This document shows, one piece after another, positions 53,771 through 64,000 of a stretch of DNA of 64,000 nucleotides. Both the position numbers and the translations under genes were made by a program. The stretch is taken from contig CM055114.1 of assembly GCA_029204225.1 (NCBI GenBank), forward strand, positions 11,595,634 to 11,659,633. The letters are read 5' to 3'. The DNA is from Diphasiastrum complanatum. Lineage: Eukaryota; Streptophyta; Lycopodiopsida; Lycopodiales; Lycopodiaceae. The notes under the pieces are model-generated. The model ran no database searches. It was given only the letters and a program-made list of their open reading frames with translations, and was not told the origin of the DNA. Position 1 is the stretch's first letter, and each line of letters begins with the position of its first letter.

Positions 53771-55263
53771 ATTATTATCCAACAAGCCATTACCACTTGA
53801 ACAAGGGTCTCTTTTCACTTTGGGCCCATCTGAGAGTGAATCTACCTCTGATTCTCGCGCCTTTGGCTTGCGAGTACAATGCACATTCTATGGGTGTCTA
53901 ATATTACATTTCAAGTTGATTTAATTATTTTTCCGACTCGGCCATGCTTTTATTCCTGTAGCCGTAATATATGGTTGTGAGGCACTGACGTTTGTTTTTG
54001 CTTGTTGGCTGGATTTCTTTGGTATTGGCACTCTTGGTATATCTAGATTCTAGAGCTCTTTTATTGATGACTTGTCGACACTCTCCATTGTAGTTTGGTG
54101 GTGCGATTTCACTTCTTGATATCTTTTATACACATATTATAGCTAGAGGTGAATGGAAGGTCTGTTTTTGGAGGAAATGTTGTTGTATGGGACAAAGAAG
54201 CAATGCGAGGTGGAGAAGTAGCATGAGGCGAGATAGTGTGAGGTGGAGAAGCGTATTCCAATTCAGGCATGGTGGGGTCGCATTGGAATGTGGAGGTGGT
54301 GGCTTCGGCCTGGGCAACATACTAGATGTCCTGGGCAAAGGTTCGGCCTCCACCAATTTGGAGGTCGAAATGAGAGAACATGAGTTGGAGTTGCTTGTAA
54401 TCAATGGTGGAGGTGGATCTGATGAACAGAAAGTCAGAAATGGTGTAGGCATGGCGGATGGACGGATCTTGGACAATGGCATTTTAGTGTGCCATTGTCG
54501 TGTTGTTGTAGTAGAGGATGAGGGTGGCGGGGTTGTACTGATGGCAATTGTAGCATAGGGCTTGAAACACATTGTAAGCTAGGTGGAGGGTATCTAGAAG
54601 GGTGGCGGCGGTTGTGCAGTAGTGTTTGATGCGCTCTACGAGGGCTTCTGATGGGGGCTTTGGTGACGTTGTTGGCGCATACCATACTTGTGCTTGTTGT
54701 GAAGGTGAAGGGAGAAGCGGGGGTGGAATGAAAAGAGGGGGATCTTGCATGTGATCTAGTTCGAACAAGAAGCATTCATCCTAGGGAAAATTAATAATGG
54801 CACAAAGTCTAACAACAAAACAAAATGGAAGACTTCCAAAAATGTCACAGAAGTAGCCAAAGTCCTTAACTTGGATGACAAATACAAAAATATTTTTATT
54901 GGTCTCCGAAGCAAGCTGATAAATGCAAAGAAGTTTGGAATTTAGAGGGGGGGGAGAACCGGGAATGACAGATAAAATTAATAGAAAGCTAATCTAATCA
55001 AATAATGAAAAAAAAGAGGCAAATTGTAGTCTAGAGCAGTGGAGAACTCTAGAGAGAACTCTAGAACGGTGATGAATTATTTTTTAATTACCTTCAGCTT
55101 GTTGTCTGCATCCTTGAGGGTCTACTCATCTTCTTGGAGTTGTGGCACGTAGGGTCGCCACCTCTATATGTGTGTTTAGCACGGCCTCGTGGATTGCTTG
55201 TTGGTCTTTATATAGTTGAATCGACCGAGCTAAAAGGTCCTTGTGATACTTGGCCCTCTTTCA
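53771..55263. other. Unassigned DNA with a Pro/His/Thr-rich open patch
   Basis: 54126-54775 is locally less AT-rich and open in several frames. Minus-strand frames are Pro/Ser/Thr-rich (for example MFELDHMQDPPLFIPPPLL) and plus frames Gly/Arg-rich. No frame has a recognisable domain, and the alternating open frames suggest a decayed or low-complexity region. Confidence 0.35.
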
Positions 55264-55521
55264 TTAGAGCTTCTGAGAAGCTTCTTCAACAGCGGCGACG
55301 ACTTGATTAAGAGCGGCCTGAAGTGCCTGCATCTGCTGCTCTGCTTGCTTGTCTTGAAGTTCCATGACAGCCTCTTTGGATGAAAGTGTTTCGTGCTCTC
55401 TGGCTATTGTCATTTTCTCTCTAGAGACGTTGCACTCCAAGCGATAAAAAAGATCTTTTAGAGACCTCTCGTTGGTTTTGAGAGTCTCTTTTTCTAGCTC
55501 CAGCTCCCTTGATTTTAGCAT
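55264..55521 (-). pseudogene. Coiled-coil protein remnant, 85 codons
   Basis: A strongly charged, helix-forming stretch (ELELEKETLKTNERSLKDL, then EAVMELQDKQAEQQMQALQA) with heptad-like spacing, ending ASQKL. It sits immediately outside the CACTA element. It resembles the coiled-coil tails of plant transposon-associated ORFs, but there is no diagnostic domain and no upstream exon I can join to it. Confidence 0.4.
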
Positions 55522-57437
55522 GAGGTGCTAGCAATTTGATTGATAGGTCTGTTGGGCTTTCTTTTTTTGCATCGAGCTCAGCTTTGAGATTTTGCATGAG
55601 TTGATCTTGCTATTCAGCCCCGGATTGGCTCTATTGAGATGGTCCTGAAGGGATTGGACCCGGGTTCAGCCCTCTTCTTTCTCTTTTTCACTACTTCAAA
55701 AAATGATTATAGTGACGAAAGTTTGCGACGTTTATCTAGTGAAAAATAAACGTCGCTCCGCGATTATTATCATTTGCTAGCTATCGCAAATAAACATCGC
55801 TTTGCGATAGCATGATCGTCGCTTTGCAACATAACATATTCGACGCTCGACGACATTAAAGTTTGCGATGAATTAGTATCGCTTTTTTGATGTCCTAGCG
55901 ACAGTACATACTGACTGTCATCGCGTGACGTTTGGCACTGTTTATGAAAAAACGACGCCTTAGTGACGCTTCCAAGAACATCGTCGTGTGATGATTAACT
56001 TGAGCGACATTTCAACGACAGAAAAGCGACCCTTAACCATCTTCTCTCTGAAATGTCATCGAGCGACATTGTAATTATCTAGTAGACTGTAAAACCCGAG
56101 GAGTAGTTTTTTTGTAGCGACGGTTTGGCAACGATTCCTGAATGTCGCTAGGCGATGGACTGGAAGAGCGACGTTTAAACAATGTTAGAGCAACGATTAA
56201 ACGTCTCCATGTGTGAACTGTCGCCTTGTGATGCTGTAATTAATTTGAAGACTTTAAAACCCGAGGAATGGATTTTTAACAACGATGGTTTGGTGACGAT
56301 TTCTGAATGTCGCCATGCGACGGAAGATGCAAAACATCGCTAGGCGACACATAGCGTATATTCAGATGTTTTTCTATAAATTTTTACCATCCTATTCAAT
56401 GATTATGCCCATTATGATTGACCCACCATTATCAATTTTGATTCTAGGCTTTGCGGCTTCGCTTGCTAGGCTTGCATTCGGATCCAGGCAAAGTTTTCAT
56501 CCTAGTTTTTGAAGCCACAATATATCGTGCTGAATCTTGCAAGATGTGATCAGCTGAGAGTATATATGGGTTGGAGCATTACTATTTAATAAAGCGCAAA
56601 TCAGTTTTCTCGTCAATGTATCGGTCATTTTATTATATAAGAATCCATGTTCTCGCTAGTAAATTGTTCTAATAATTAGTCGCAAAAATGTGTTTATTGC
56701 CGCCATGTGACGATCCAAACATGGTGGGTGTATGGCCGCTACAGAAATCCCTCAATAATGCACTTAGCATGACGAATGAGTCGACGATGGTGGTTGAAAA
56801 GATCAGAGCATGATTTTAAATGAAATCAAATGAATCCAAGAAAGATCCACAACCATTCTATCTCAATGACTTGACCCACCTCTATCAGTTTTGATTTGAT
56901 GCTCGGCGGCTTCGCTTGATCCAAGCATACTTTTCACCTTAATTTTTGAAGCCATAGTATATAGTGCTGAATCTTGCAAGATTTGATCAGGTGAGAGTAT
57001 ATATGGGTTGGAGCTATAATATATAGTGCTGAATCTTGCAAGATTTTATCAGGTGACATTGCTCTTTTTTGTATCTACGAGCACAATTTTTGGCAAAATG
57101 ACGTTAATTGTGTGATCATGAGCCTCTTGTGCACATTGGTGTGAAACTTTAGATATGTCTTTAAGACTATGTTTCATGAGTAATTACAATGAAATCAATT
57201 AAATTACAAATATTTTAATAGAATAAAAAATAAGAGAAGTGTGAAATGTTGTATGAATTGTTGAGATATATAAACACAAAATCTCTACTAGCAACAATTG
57301 AATATATTTTTTAATACAATTCAATCAATCTCATATGTAGACAATTCCTTATTTACATTATCATTGATATCTCGCCATTCATCTGAGTCAAGTTCTAAAC
57401 GTAGTTCAAGCCTACGTATACTTCCCGATATAGGTGC

Positions 57438-59350
57438 CTATAGTTCATCTTCTTGATCGTTTGCATCACTTTGACACTCATCTAGTAGTCTAATTCTTTC
57501 ACGGATTTCAAACAAATGGTCTACTCTTGTTGGAAGATTAGAAGTATCATCATCAATGTTTTCATTGATTTGACTTTCGACTCTTATGTCATTGTCAGTG
57601 ACATCCCAATCGTCACGCTCATTTGGCTCCACGAGATAATCAATTGTTTCTTCCTCTTTATTATGCAGATTCTCTTCTGCGTAATTTTCCATATCGCGAT
57701 CGCTTTCATCTTCTTCGTCATGATTGTATATTGTCGCATCTTCGAGCTCAATATTTTTTAAAATATTATTTTTTCTTGTCTTTGTTTGCATGACAAATAG
57801 CCACCTCGTATTCGATGGATCAGGATAAAGGGCTATCTGTGTACATACAGACAATACAAGTGAGTTGGAGAATGAATCTAGTGTGCTCAACAATTGATTT
57901 ATAATTAAAAGTACTAGTGATTGCTACCTATTCACAATGAATTGGTAAGACCAATGTCTCATTGGAAGAGGAAAGGATCTTTGTTGAATGAAGAGCATAT
58001 AGTCCATTGGAATCCAATTGTACAGTTGCATGTGGCCCTCGATATGTAATTTGAAACCATTTGACATCAAACAAAAAGATCTTGAAAGATCTATAGTCGA
58101 CTTCCAATATATCTTGTATGGTTCCAACATAGTCCAGGTCACTTTCAACCAAATTGATATCCCTTGCCCTACTGCGATTGGCTTGATGAAACCTTGTCAT
58201 CACCCCACAATCGAATGTCGTTCTTTTTTTGTCGATGCATTCAATGCAAAAGTGTTGTCTACTAGACCAAAGAGCGGTATGCCGCCTATACTGCATTGAA
58301 AAATGCATATATCAAATAACATATTTTTGAATAATGTGTTACAATGCCAAAGCAATTATATATAAATAATTAATGATGAGTTTGAGTTAGAGACAAACAT
58401 GCCAACTACAACCGTGCGCAAGATCCCACTCCGAATTTGATATTTGTTTTCCACTCGCACAAGCATCATTCATGGCTTCATATAGCCAAGAAATGTTGCA
58501 TTGATCTGGGAGCTTCTCCAATTCAGATGGAAAAGCCTGGCCCCTATGTGACCGCGTTCTATCAATATTCCGTTGATCTTTGGATTTTTTGTATAAATCA
58601 ATCCAAGATGACAATTCTTCTGTGTTGTATAGCACTCTCTTATAGACCCCGCGTATTCAGTGGGAAATCGCATATGTCGAATAACTGCCTTTATATGCGT
58701 ACTCTCTTCCTTCGAAAAAATCCATAGTGCATGAGTTGATCTTGACCTTGGCTCTTTTCCATCTGTAGTCCACAAGTGTCGCAATTGAACAAAATCTTTT
58801 AGTTCATCAAGGACTCGTGCATACAAACCTTCTGATCGATTGAAGTGTCTCCATAGTGACTCTCCCACATTTTTGAAAATGTGCATTGGATCCAATAAAT
58901 TAGTTATTTTTAATGTCGTCCAATATGGGAGTGTATAAAATATGGATAACCTTTTCATACCCTCTATGGAAGTGGAATTCTCCGTTGCATTGTTCCATTT
59001 CTCAAGCCAATCTTTATTCGTTAATCTTTCCGGTGGAGGGCGTGCCTCCACTTTGTCTCCTAGTCGACAAAAACGAGTTTTACGAAGACTATGGTCGAAT
59101 GGAAGATATTTACGTTGATCAGAATATATGACTTTCCTAAGATGTTTTGCATATCATGCAGGGAGATTACTTCCACATATATTACAAGCATGGTATCCGG
59201 AAGTAGAAAAACCGCTACACTCACCCAATCTAGGATAATCATGCATCGTCCACATCAAAATACCTTTTAGTTTAATTTCTCGAGATCCGATAGGACGTGA
59301 AACTTTCGTATACACGAATCCCTCTCCAAAGAATTTGCAACTCCTCGACA
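57438..59350 (-). pseudogene. CACTA transposase (TNP2-like) C-terminal half: DUF4218 and DUF4216 regions
   Basis: 58470-59051 carries the DUF4218-type core (TLPYWTTLKITNLLDPMHIF, then KNVGESLW, DELKDFVQLRHLW, IKAVIRHMRFP). 57928-58308 carries the DUF4216 signature (TIQDILEVDYRSFKIFLFDV, then KWFQI), and 57750-57850 its end (YPDPSNTRWLFVMQTKTR), after a short intron-like gap. An acidic tail follows. 59154-59351 gives MWTMHDYPRLGECSGFST and ACNICGS, the middle of the transposase. Several frameshifts and stops break it. Confidence 0.85.
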
Positions 59351-59949
59351 ATAGGCTCTAGATAGACATCCATGTTTTTTGACCTTGTAATGACCAGGAA
59401 TGATGAGAGCAAGTAAAAGATGACCTTTTTTCATTGTCATCCACGGAGGTATGCTGTAATTCACAAGCATCACTGGCAATGTTGTGCAAGTAGAAGATCG
59501 ATGGCCATGAGGATTAATACCATCCATGGCCAACCCAAGTCTTAAATGTCTTGGCTTTGTATGAAATATCGGCCACTCTTCTTCAATGTATTTTGCGGCC
59601 ATACTATCACATGGTGTTCTCATGATACCATCAATGGATTTATTCCGACCATGGCAATCCATCAATTTGGCCAAGGACTCGCAACAGAACATATGTTGGA
59701 TGTGCGGTAATATTGGAAAATGGCGCACAACCTTGGATGCAACCTTGGTTCCTTGCACATCTTGCCGATATTGTGGAGATTCACACTTAGGGCAACTTGT
59801 TTTTGATTCATGTACACCCTTGTATAATATGCAATCATTTGGACATGCATGAATGCAATTGTAGTCCATTCGAAGCATCGCAAATATTTTTTTAACATCT
59901 TCCTTGAATTTGGAATTGTATTGCCCTTGGGTAATAGTGAACGTAACAA
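59267..59949 (-). pseudogene. CACTA transposase core (Transposase_21/TNP2)
   Basis: Clear TNP2 family sequence: CIHACPNDCILYKG, SCPKCESPQYRQD, VVRHFPILPHIQHMF, DSMAAKYIEEEWPIFHTKPR, HLRLGLAMDGINPHG and PPWMTMKKGHLLLALIIPG. The frame shifts near 59395, where the usual GP of LIIPGP is passed, and at 59880 on the N-terminal side. This is the catalytic domain that would cut and move the element. Confidence 0.93.
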
Positions 59950-60110
59950 CCTATGGCAAAGTCCAGGCCCTCCAAAATTGTCTTCGTCTCCATAACACTT
60001 TAAACCTTAAAAACATCATACAATATATAATACATGTTAATACATGAAAAATTACACCATTTAATTACAACAAAAATTACACCATACAATTACAACAAAA
60101 ACTACACCAT

Positions 60111-61050
60111 TCAATTACATGCATTTGAATGTAAACCATATATTTGAATCCTCCAATAATGTCTGCATAAAGCATGCCAATCATAGGTTCGATTCCAGTA
60201 TTGAAATGTATCACCTACTCTAGGAAAAGCAACAGACTCTGGCCAACATCCAAATCGTACACGGTTGAACTGTTTTTGGATGGCAAATAGGTGTGGTGGG
60301 ACAATACCTATGGTGTCGGGTATTTGGTCCAAAATAGTGGCACTCACATCATGAATACGCAAAGTTTTAACCTTTTTATTTAGTGCCCTAATTTGTCTCC
60401 TATGAGGTGTTCTATCTACAAGAGGACGGTCCATAGTATCAATGGAAAAAGATTTGGAGGGGCTCTCAATCCCAAAGGAAAATCTTCAACAACATAACCA
60501 TCATTTACTATGGCCGGACCTATGACCTCGTCAACATCGTCCACCAAATCTTCATCCAATGCTAATGATAATCCAAAATCTAGACAAACTCCCATTCTTT
60601 TTAGCCATCCACTAGGTGATTCTGAAGGTGTAGATGGACAAGTCAACAATTCTTGCATGCCACCTGGTAACATAGGTGGATCCACTGTGGTTGTAGTTCG
60701 TTGAATGTAACATCAAGCACAATATTTTGATCAGAATCACGTTCACTTACCTGCAAATACAAACAACAAACAATAATTCTTTTTCAATAAGATAAATTAC
60801 CATAAAACTTGCAAAACAAGAATGTTTGTAGCAAACTAGTGAATTGAGCAAACTATGTACCATGACATGATCTTCAATCCCTTGAGCATTTATAGGGTTT
60901 GAAGGACCCGCAAGCGCTTGATCATAATTTGGTGGAGGCCTCCTCCACATGTTATCATTGACTATGTGTCTTTTGCGATATTTAAATCCTTTGCAATCGG
61001 CACAATTACAAAGGAGCTTTTCATCCCATGGATCCGGCTACATAAATCAA
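60111..61050 (-). pseudogene. CACTA transposase N-terminal region
   Basis: 60870-61050 encodes PDPWDEKLLCNCADCKGFKY and MWRRPPPNYD, which resembles the Cys-containing transposase-associated domain of plant CACTA proteins. 60416-60685 is acidic (LDEDLVDDVDEVIGPAIV) and 60111-60434 carries a basic segment with IPDTIGIVPPHLFAIQ. Splicing is likely, but the exon joints are uncertain. Confidence 0.5.
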
Positions 61051-61239
61051 AAGAAAAAATATCATTAGTGTCATATATTCGAACACTCAAATATGGCGTG
61101 TAATTAGAAATTGGCAAGCATCTTGATTCAAAAGATTGTATGTTATGGAAATCTAAAAAATTAGAACTACTTATAATGCAAACAAATAAAAGATACAAAC
61201 AAACATGGTGAACAATATTTTATCGTACTCATCCAAAGA

Positions 61240-61870
61240 GATGTGGATATCGTCTTTGTGTCTCATAAGGCACAGCTGGAGACCTATTAGGTGTTTTGGA
61301 TCGATCACTACCTGAAGTGCTAGACGAAACTCGACCTGCATGTATTCTTTTCAGTACTAACATCATTACTCCATATATTTTGACTAGTGACATAAATCTA
61401 CATTGCAAGAGGATACCAAGAGAGCCACAAACACATTAATAGTGGATATAATAACGTTAACTAGACTTGCATCATGTGAAGGAGCAGGCACCAAATGATC
61501 ATGAGTACTAGGTCGTGGCACTGCTGATGAGGTAGTGGTTGGCTCACAAGAAACAGGAACATTTGACGTCCTCTCAATGCTTTGCGATCCACGTCCACGC
61601 CCACGGATAGGGGCATTTCTGAAATCTCTCCGAAGAAGATACTGCATAAATACCATTCATAGAAATCAGGAATATTCTCTTTAAAACATTGAGGATAGAT
61701 ATAAAAAATAAAAAACTATAATTTGAAAATAAAGTGAACTTTATTCACCTGTTGGACTTTGCGAGCCAATGCTAGACCTTTCTTGCGATCTAGAGGAGGT
61801 GCCTCTGGTGGTCGACGTGGTCGATCATCTAACGAAACCATTTCTACATCCATGGCAAAAAATACATTAC
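61240..61870 (-). pseudogene. Second CACTA ORF or transposase 5' exons
   Basis: Minus-strand pieces SLDDRPRRPPEAPPLDRKKG (to 61850), FRNAPIRGRGRGSQSIERTS (near 61610) and SSSTSGSDRSKTPNRSPAVP (near 61310) are separated by intron-like AT-rich gaps. Arg/Gly-rich and Ser/Pro-rich starts of this kind are common in the second, DNA-binding ORF of CACTA elements. No domain proves it. Confidence 0.4.
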
Positions 61871-62403
61871 CAACCATAAAAACCATGATCATTAACAAAC
61901 GACGAAGTTGCAAGAAGTAAAGTTAACAAAAAACATGTTTGTATAAGTAGAAAATTCATAGCATAGTTAGTTTTGGTAGTGAAAAATAGAGTATTTCGAT
62001 GAAGAATATGCACTCCCAAAATTTGAACCTAAATTATCAAGCAATAGTATAAAGGGATTATATTTTTTTCAACGAAAAGGACTTTAAGCTTCCAGAACAA
62101 AAAATTATCAGCCTAAAATATTGTCCATAAATCCAAGAATTGGTAAAAAAACCCTTCATAAGCGTCACTAAATTATTGAAAAAACGTCTCTACATGTACA
62201 TATCAACAAACGTTGCTATGTTTTTTAATTCTTAACATCTCCACATGGACATAAGCTTTCAATGACATTCATAACAAATGAATGTCAGACGTTTGTGCAT
62301 GACAACTATCATACTCAACAACCATTAAGAGAGGCAAGATAGTAAACATCACTGGAAAAATTTATCCAAGAAAATTATGTGGTCAAGCATAGCTTGAGTA
62401 GTC

Positions 62404-63349
62404 TTTATTCTTTTTCTTTGAACCTTTAGATCATCCTTCATAGAAGACAAATCTCTACCAGGAGAGTTGGATGACCTAGAATTGAAGGACTTCAGTTAAT
62501 CTATCATTACGTGACTGGACAGTCAGCATGATGAGATCTGTAAAACAAATCCATTGTGTGACAGGATCTCATTTTGCTTCCTTGCTTCATTGCTTTCTTG
62601 CTTGTCGTTGCTCATTTTCATTTCCATAGTGATCTTGTTGCTTGTTACTTGTTTCATAGTGTTAGCATTTACTTAGTTGCAATCTTAGTGTTTAGTTTAG
62701 TCTTGTTGTAGTAATTTAGTGTAATTTTCCATACAGTTTTCAATGTCTTTTACGTGGTTAGTTATTGTACCACCGGTATTGATGGCCAGTGGAAGTGGTG
62801 GACGACGCGGTCGGCGTGACTGAAGAAACAAAACGTTTCTATTACCAGAGCTTTGCTAGCTTTCAGCCCTCAGTCTGACAAAAAGACACGAAGCAAAAAA
62901 ATTCGTGAACACCGAAGAGACACGAACATGAAAAGTTCGTGAAAAAAAATTATTCGTGATACAACAGGAGAAAGTTAGACGATGCCAAAGTCAAACGGCT
63001 CGAAGCGACATGAAAATCTTCGTGACACTTTTCAACTTTCATGCTCCAAAGGATCGGGAAGATCATGCAAGTGTCATGAAGTACAAAAGCCCTTGATCTA
63101 ATATGATGATGTCAGCAGAAGAGCGTTAGGACGTGCCTAACCCACTTCTCTTTTAAATCCATGATTAGTTATGTTTTGTTTAGTCTATTTTATCTGGTCT
63201 GCTACTTTGAATGTATAAGATACAGTAGCAGATAGACAATACATAGATAGAATAGAAGTCTGCCTGCGTGCAAGACAAGTTTTGTGAGCAGGATCCACAG
63301 AGATCCAGAACTTTGCTAGTAAGCGAGACATCACTCGTGGGAGAACATT
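62404..63349. other. DNA between the CACTA element and the right-edge LTR similarity
   Basis: Probably contains the 5' part of the right-edge copia LTR. 62880-63060 is dense in TTCGTGA, GACACGAA words, and a TATA-like stretch lies near 63216. The LTR start could not be fixed. Confidence 0.4.
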
Positions 63350-63833
63350 GCTTCTCTCACGCCAACGCGCTGTGTGGGTCTGTCATACAGCGCTTGAAAA
63401 ATCAAGAGGATCATAGATGATACTATAGCTATTGCGCACATATCACTCTTAATTTTGTCTGATCTTGAATGAATCATCGTCTGCTATCGCTTGTGTATCT
63501 CACTCACTCGTTTTATCTATTTCGCATACTGGTTTAGCTTTGTTGAATGCTATGTTAATCTAAAACGTAGGTCAGCAGCGTCTGTCTACAATCTGGAGGA
63601 TTGTAGGAATGATATAGTCGACAATGACCAACAATCATATCTGAAATCCATCCAGATTATTCTTTATTTGCGATTAATTTGATTTTGCTTCAGCAATGTC
63701 AATATCAGAGCTCTTCAAGTTTCGTCTTGTTTCGTTTCATTACGGTTTCGTTTCGTTTCGTTTCAGAGTCTGATTGATATTTGCAGTTCGCGTTTCATGT
63801 CATTCTTAATTTGCATCGGTGGTATTAGAGCCC
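63350..63833 (+). mobile_element. Copia 5' LTR (right part) and primer-binding site
   Basis: Aligns with the inverted fragment at 23290-23850. It ends near TTTGCA (63815), and TGGTATTAGAGCCC (63820-63833), a tRNA-Met-type primer site, follows after four bases. It includes TTTCGTTTCGTTTCGTTTC near 63750. Confidence 0.75.
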
Positions 63834-63930
63834 ACCTGTCATAGTCTGACATAGCCAGAAAGCTATCAGATCCAGGAGGTCAAGCATTCAAACAAAGAAC
63901 CATCAACAAGTGAGAATACAATTCGTAGCA

Positions 63931-64000
63931 ATGGCTTCGATAAGCAGCATACAATCCAAGATTTGTACAATCCTCGATTCATCAGGATCTAACTTCCTAG
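63931..64000 (+). CDS. Copia gag start, runs off the window
   Basis: ATG at 63931, about 97 nt after the primer site, opens MASISSIQSKICTILDSSGS followed by NFL, like the '..LdGsNF..W' start of copia gag proteins. It is open to the window end. Only 23 codons are visible, so intactness cannot be judged. Confidence 0.6.
   Translation, partial: MASISSIQSKICTILDSSGSNFL

Larger units (their letters stand above)
55689..62403 (-). mobile_element. CACTA (En/Spm) DNA transposon, degraded, transposase on minus strand
   Basis: Left end CACTACTTCAAAAAATG (55689) opens a subterminal zone packed with CGACG, GCGAC and AACGTCG words in both orientations (55715-56350), typical of CACTA subterminal repeats. 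Similar CGTC/AACGT words lie at 62160-62300. The best right end is TTGAGTAGTC at 62394-62403, an imperfect inverse of the left end with the last base changed. Both flanks are TTT, as a 3-bp target duplication would give. An alternative right end is GGTAGTG at 61981. Coding order on the minus strand is given in the next entries. Size about 6.7 kb. Confidence 0.7.

Noticed and set aside
54126-54775. Several overlapping open frames as a Pro-rich protein gene
   Set aside because: Open on both strands with no homologous motif, and frames change without splice signals; likely a compositional artefact.
61975-61981. GGTAGTG as the right end of the CACTA element
   Set aside because: The inverse CACTACC matches the left end for only six bases, flanks are TTT versus AAA, and subterminal-type words continue to about 62300. 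It is kept as an alternative only.

Overview
This is nuclear DNA of a land plant, most likely an angiosperm tree or shrub with a repeat-rich genome. Two intact host genes lie about 40 kb apart in a sea of nested, decayed transposons, long dinucleotide microsatellites and AT-rich low-copy DNA. I see nothing prokaryotic, organellar or CRISPR-like, and I do not name a species.

Host genes. (1) Minus strand, 3466-8777: a complete 14-exon peroxisomal 3-ketoacyl-CoA thiolase (KAT2/PED1 type). Its exons sum to 1383 nt (460 aa), with an N-terminal PTS2 signal and all three catalytic residues. Its upstream DNA holds a TATA box, a GA-type microsatellite and a cluster of CACGTG/ACGT elements. (2) Plus strand, 49209-49973: an apparently intronless VQ-motif protein of 254 aa, also preceded by several CACGTG boxes and by W-box-like TTGAC sites.

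Repeats, left to right. 0-3.4 kb: low-copy DNA with a ~78-bp tandem repeat. 9.3-13 kb: low-copy DNA, a short copia-type LTR with its primer-binding site, and an exact 21-bp minisatellite. 13.15-17.77 kb: copia element 'A' (minus) inserted just beside the tRNA-Asp primer-binding site of another LTR element (LTR family 'R1'). 18.5-22.2 kb: copia 'D' (minus), internally deleted. 22.3-23.2 kb: copia fragment 'F' (plus). 23.3-25.2 kb: an LTR fragment rich in TTCGT repeats, followed by a 151-bp satellite-like array. 25.9-28.7 kb: a gag-like ORF with three zinc knuckles of unusual spacing, then a probable LTR with a long (CT)n tract. 28.7-33.4 kb: unassigned DNA with several small tandem repeats. 33.4-37 kb: copia 'C' (minus), cut by an R1 LTR. 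39.7-42.6 kb: copia 'B' (plus), a near-identical but internally deleted counterpart of A in inverted orientation. 42.7-47.8 kb: element 'E', a copia element with both LTRs, PBS, gag, protease and PPT but no reverse transcriptase. 52.8-53.8 kb: two opposed copia fragments. 55.7-62.4 kb: a degraded CACTA (En/Spm) DNA transposon on the minus strand. 63.3-64 kb: the 5' LTR, PBS and gag start of another copia element that runs off the window.

How it fits together. The host genes are the only functional coding units I can defend. All polyprotein copies carry stops, frameshifts, deletions or lost catalytic residues. The most informative structure is the A/B pair: both copies share the same insertion site, the same zinc-knuckle frameshift and the same loss of an integrase Asp. 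I found no convincing new biological system. The best candidates for follow-up are the gag with CX2CX3HX4C knuckles, the A/B inverted compound, and the CACACGTGTG palindromes repeated in several LTRs.
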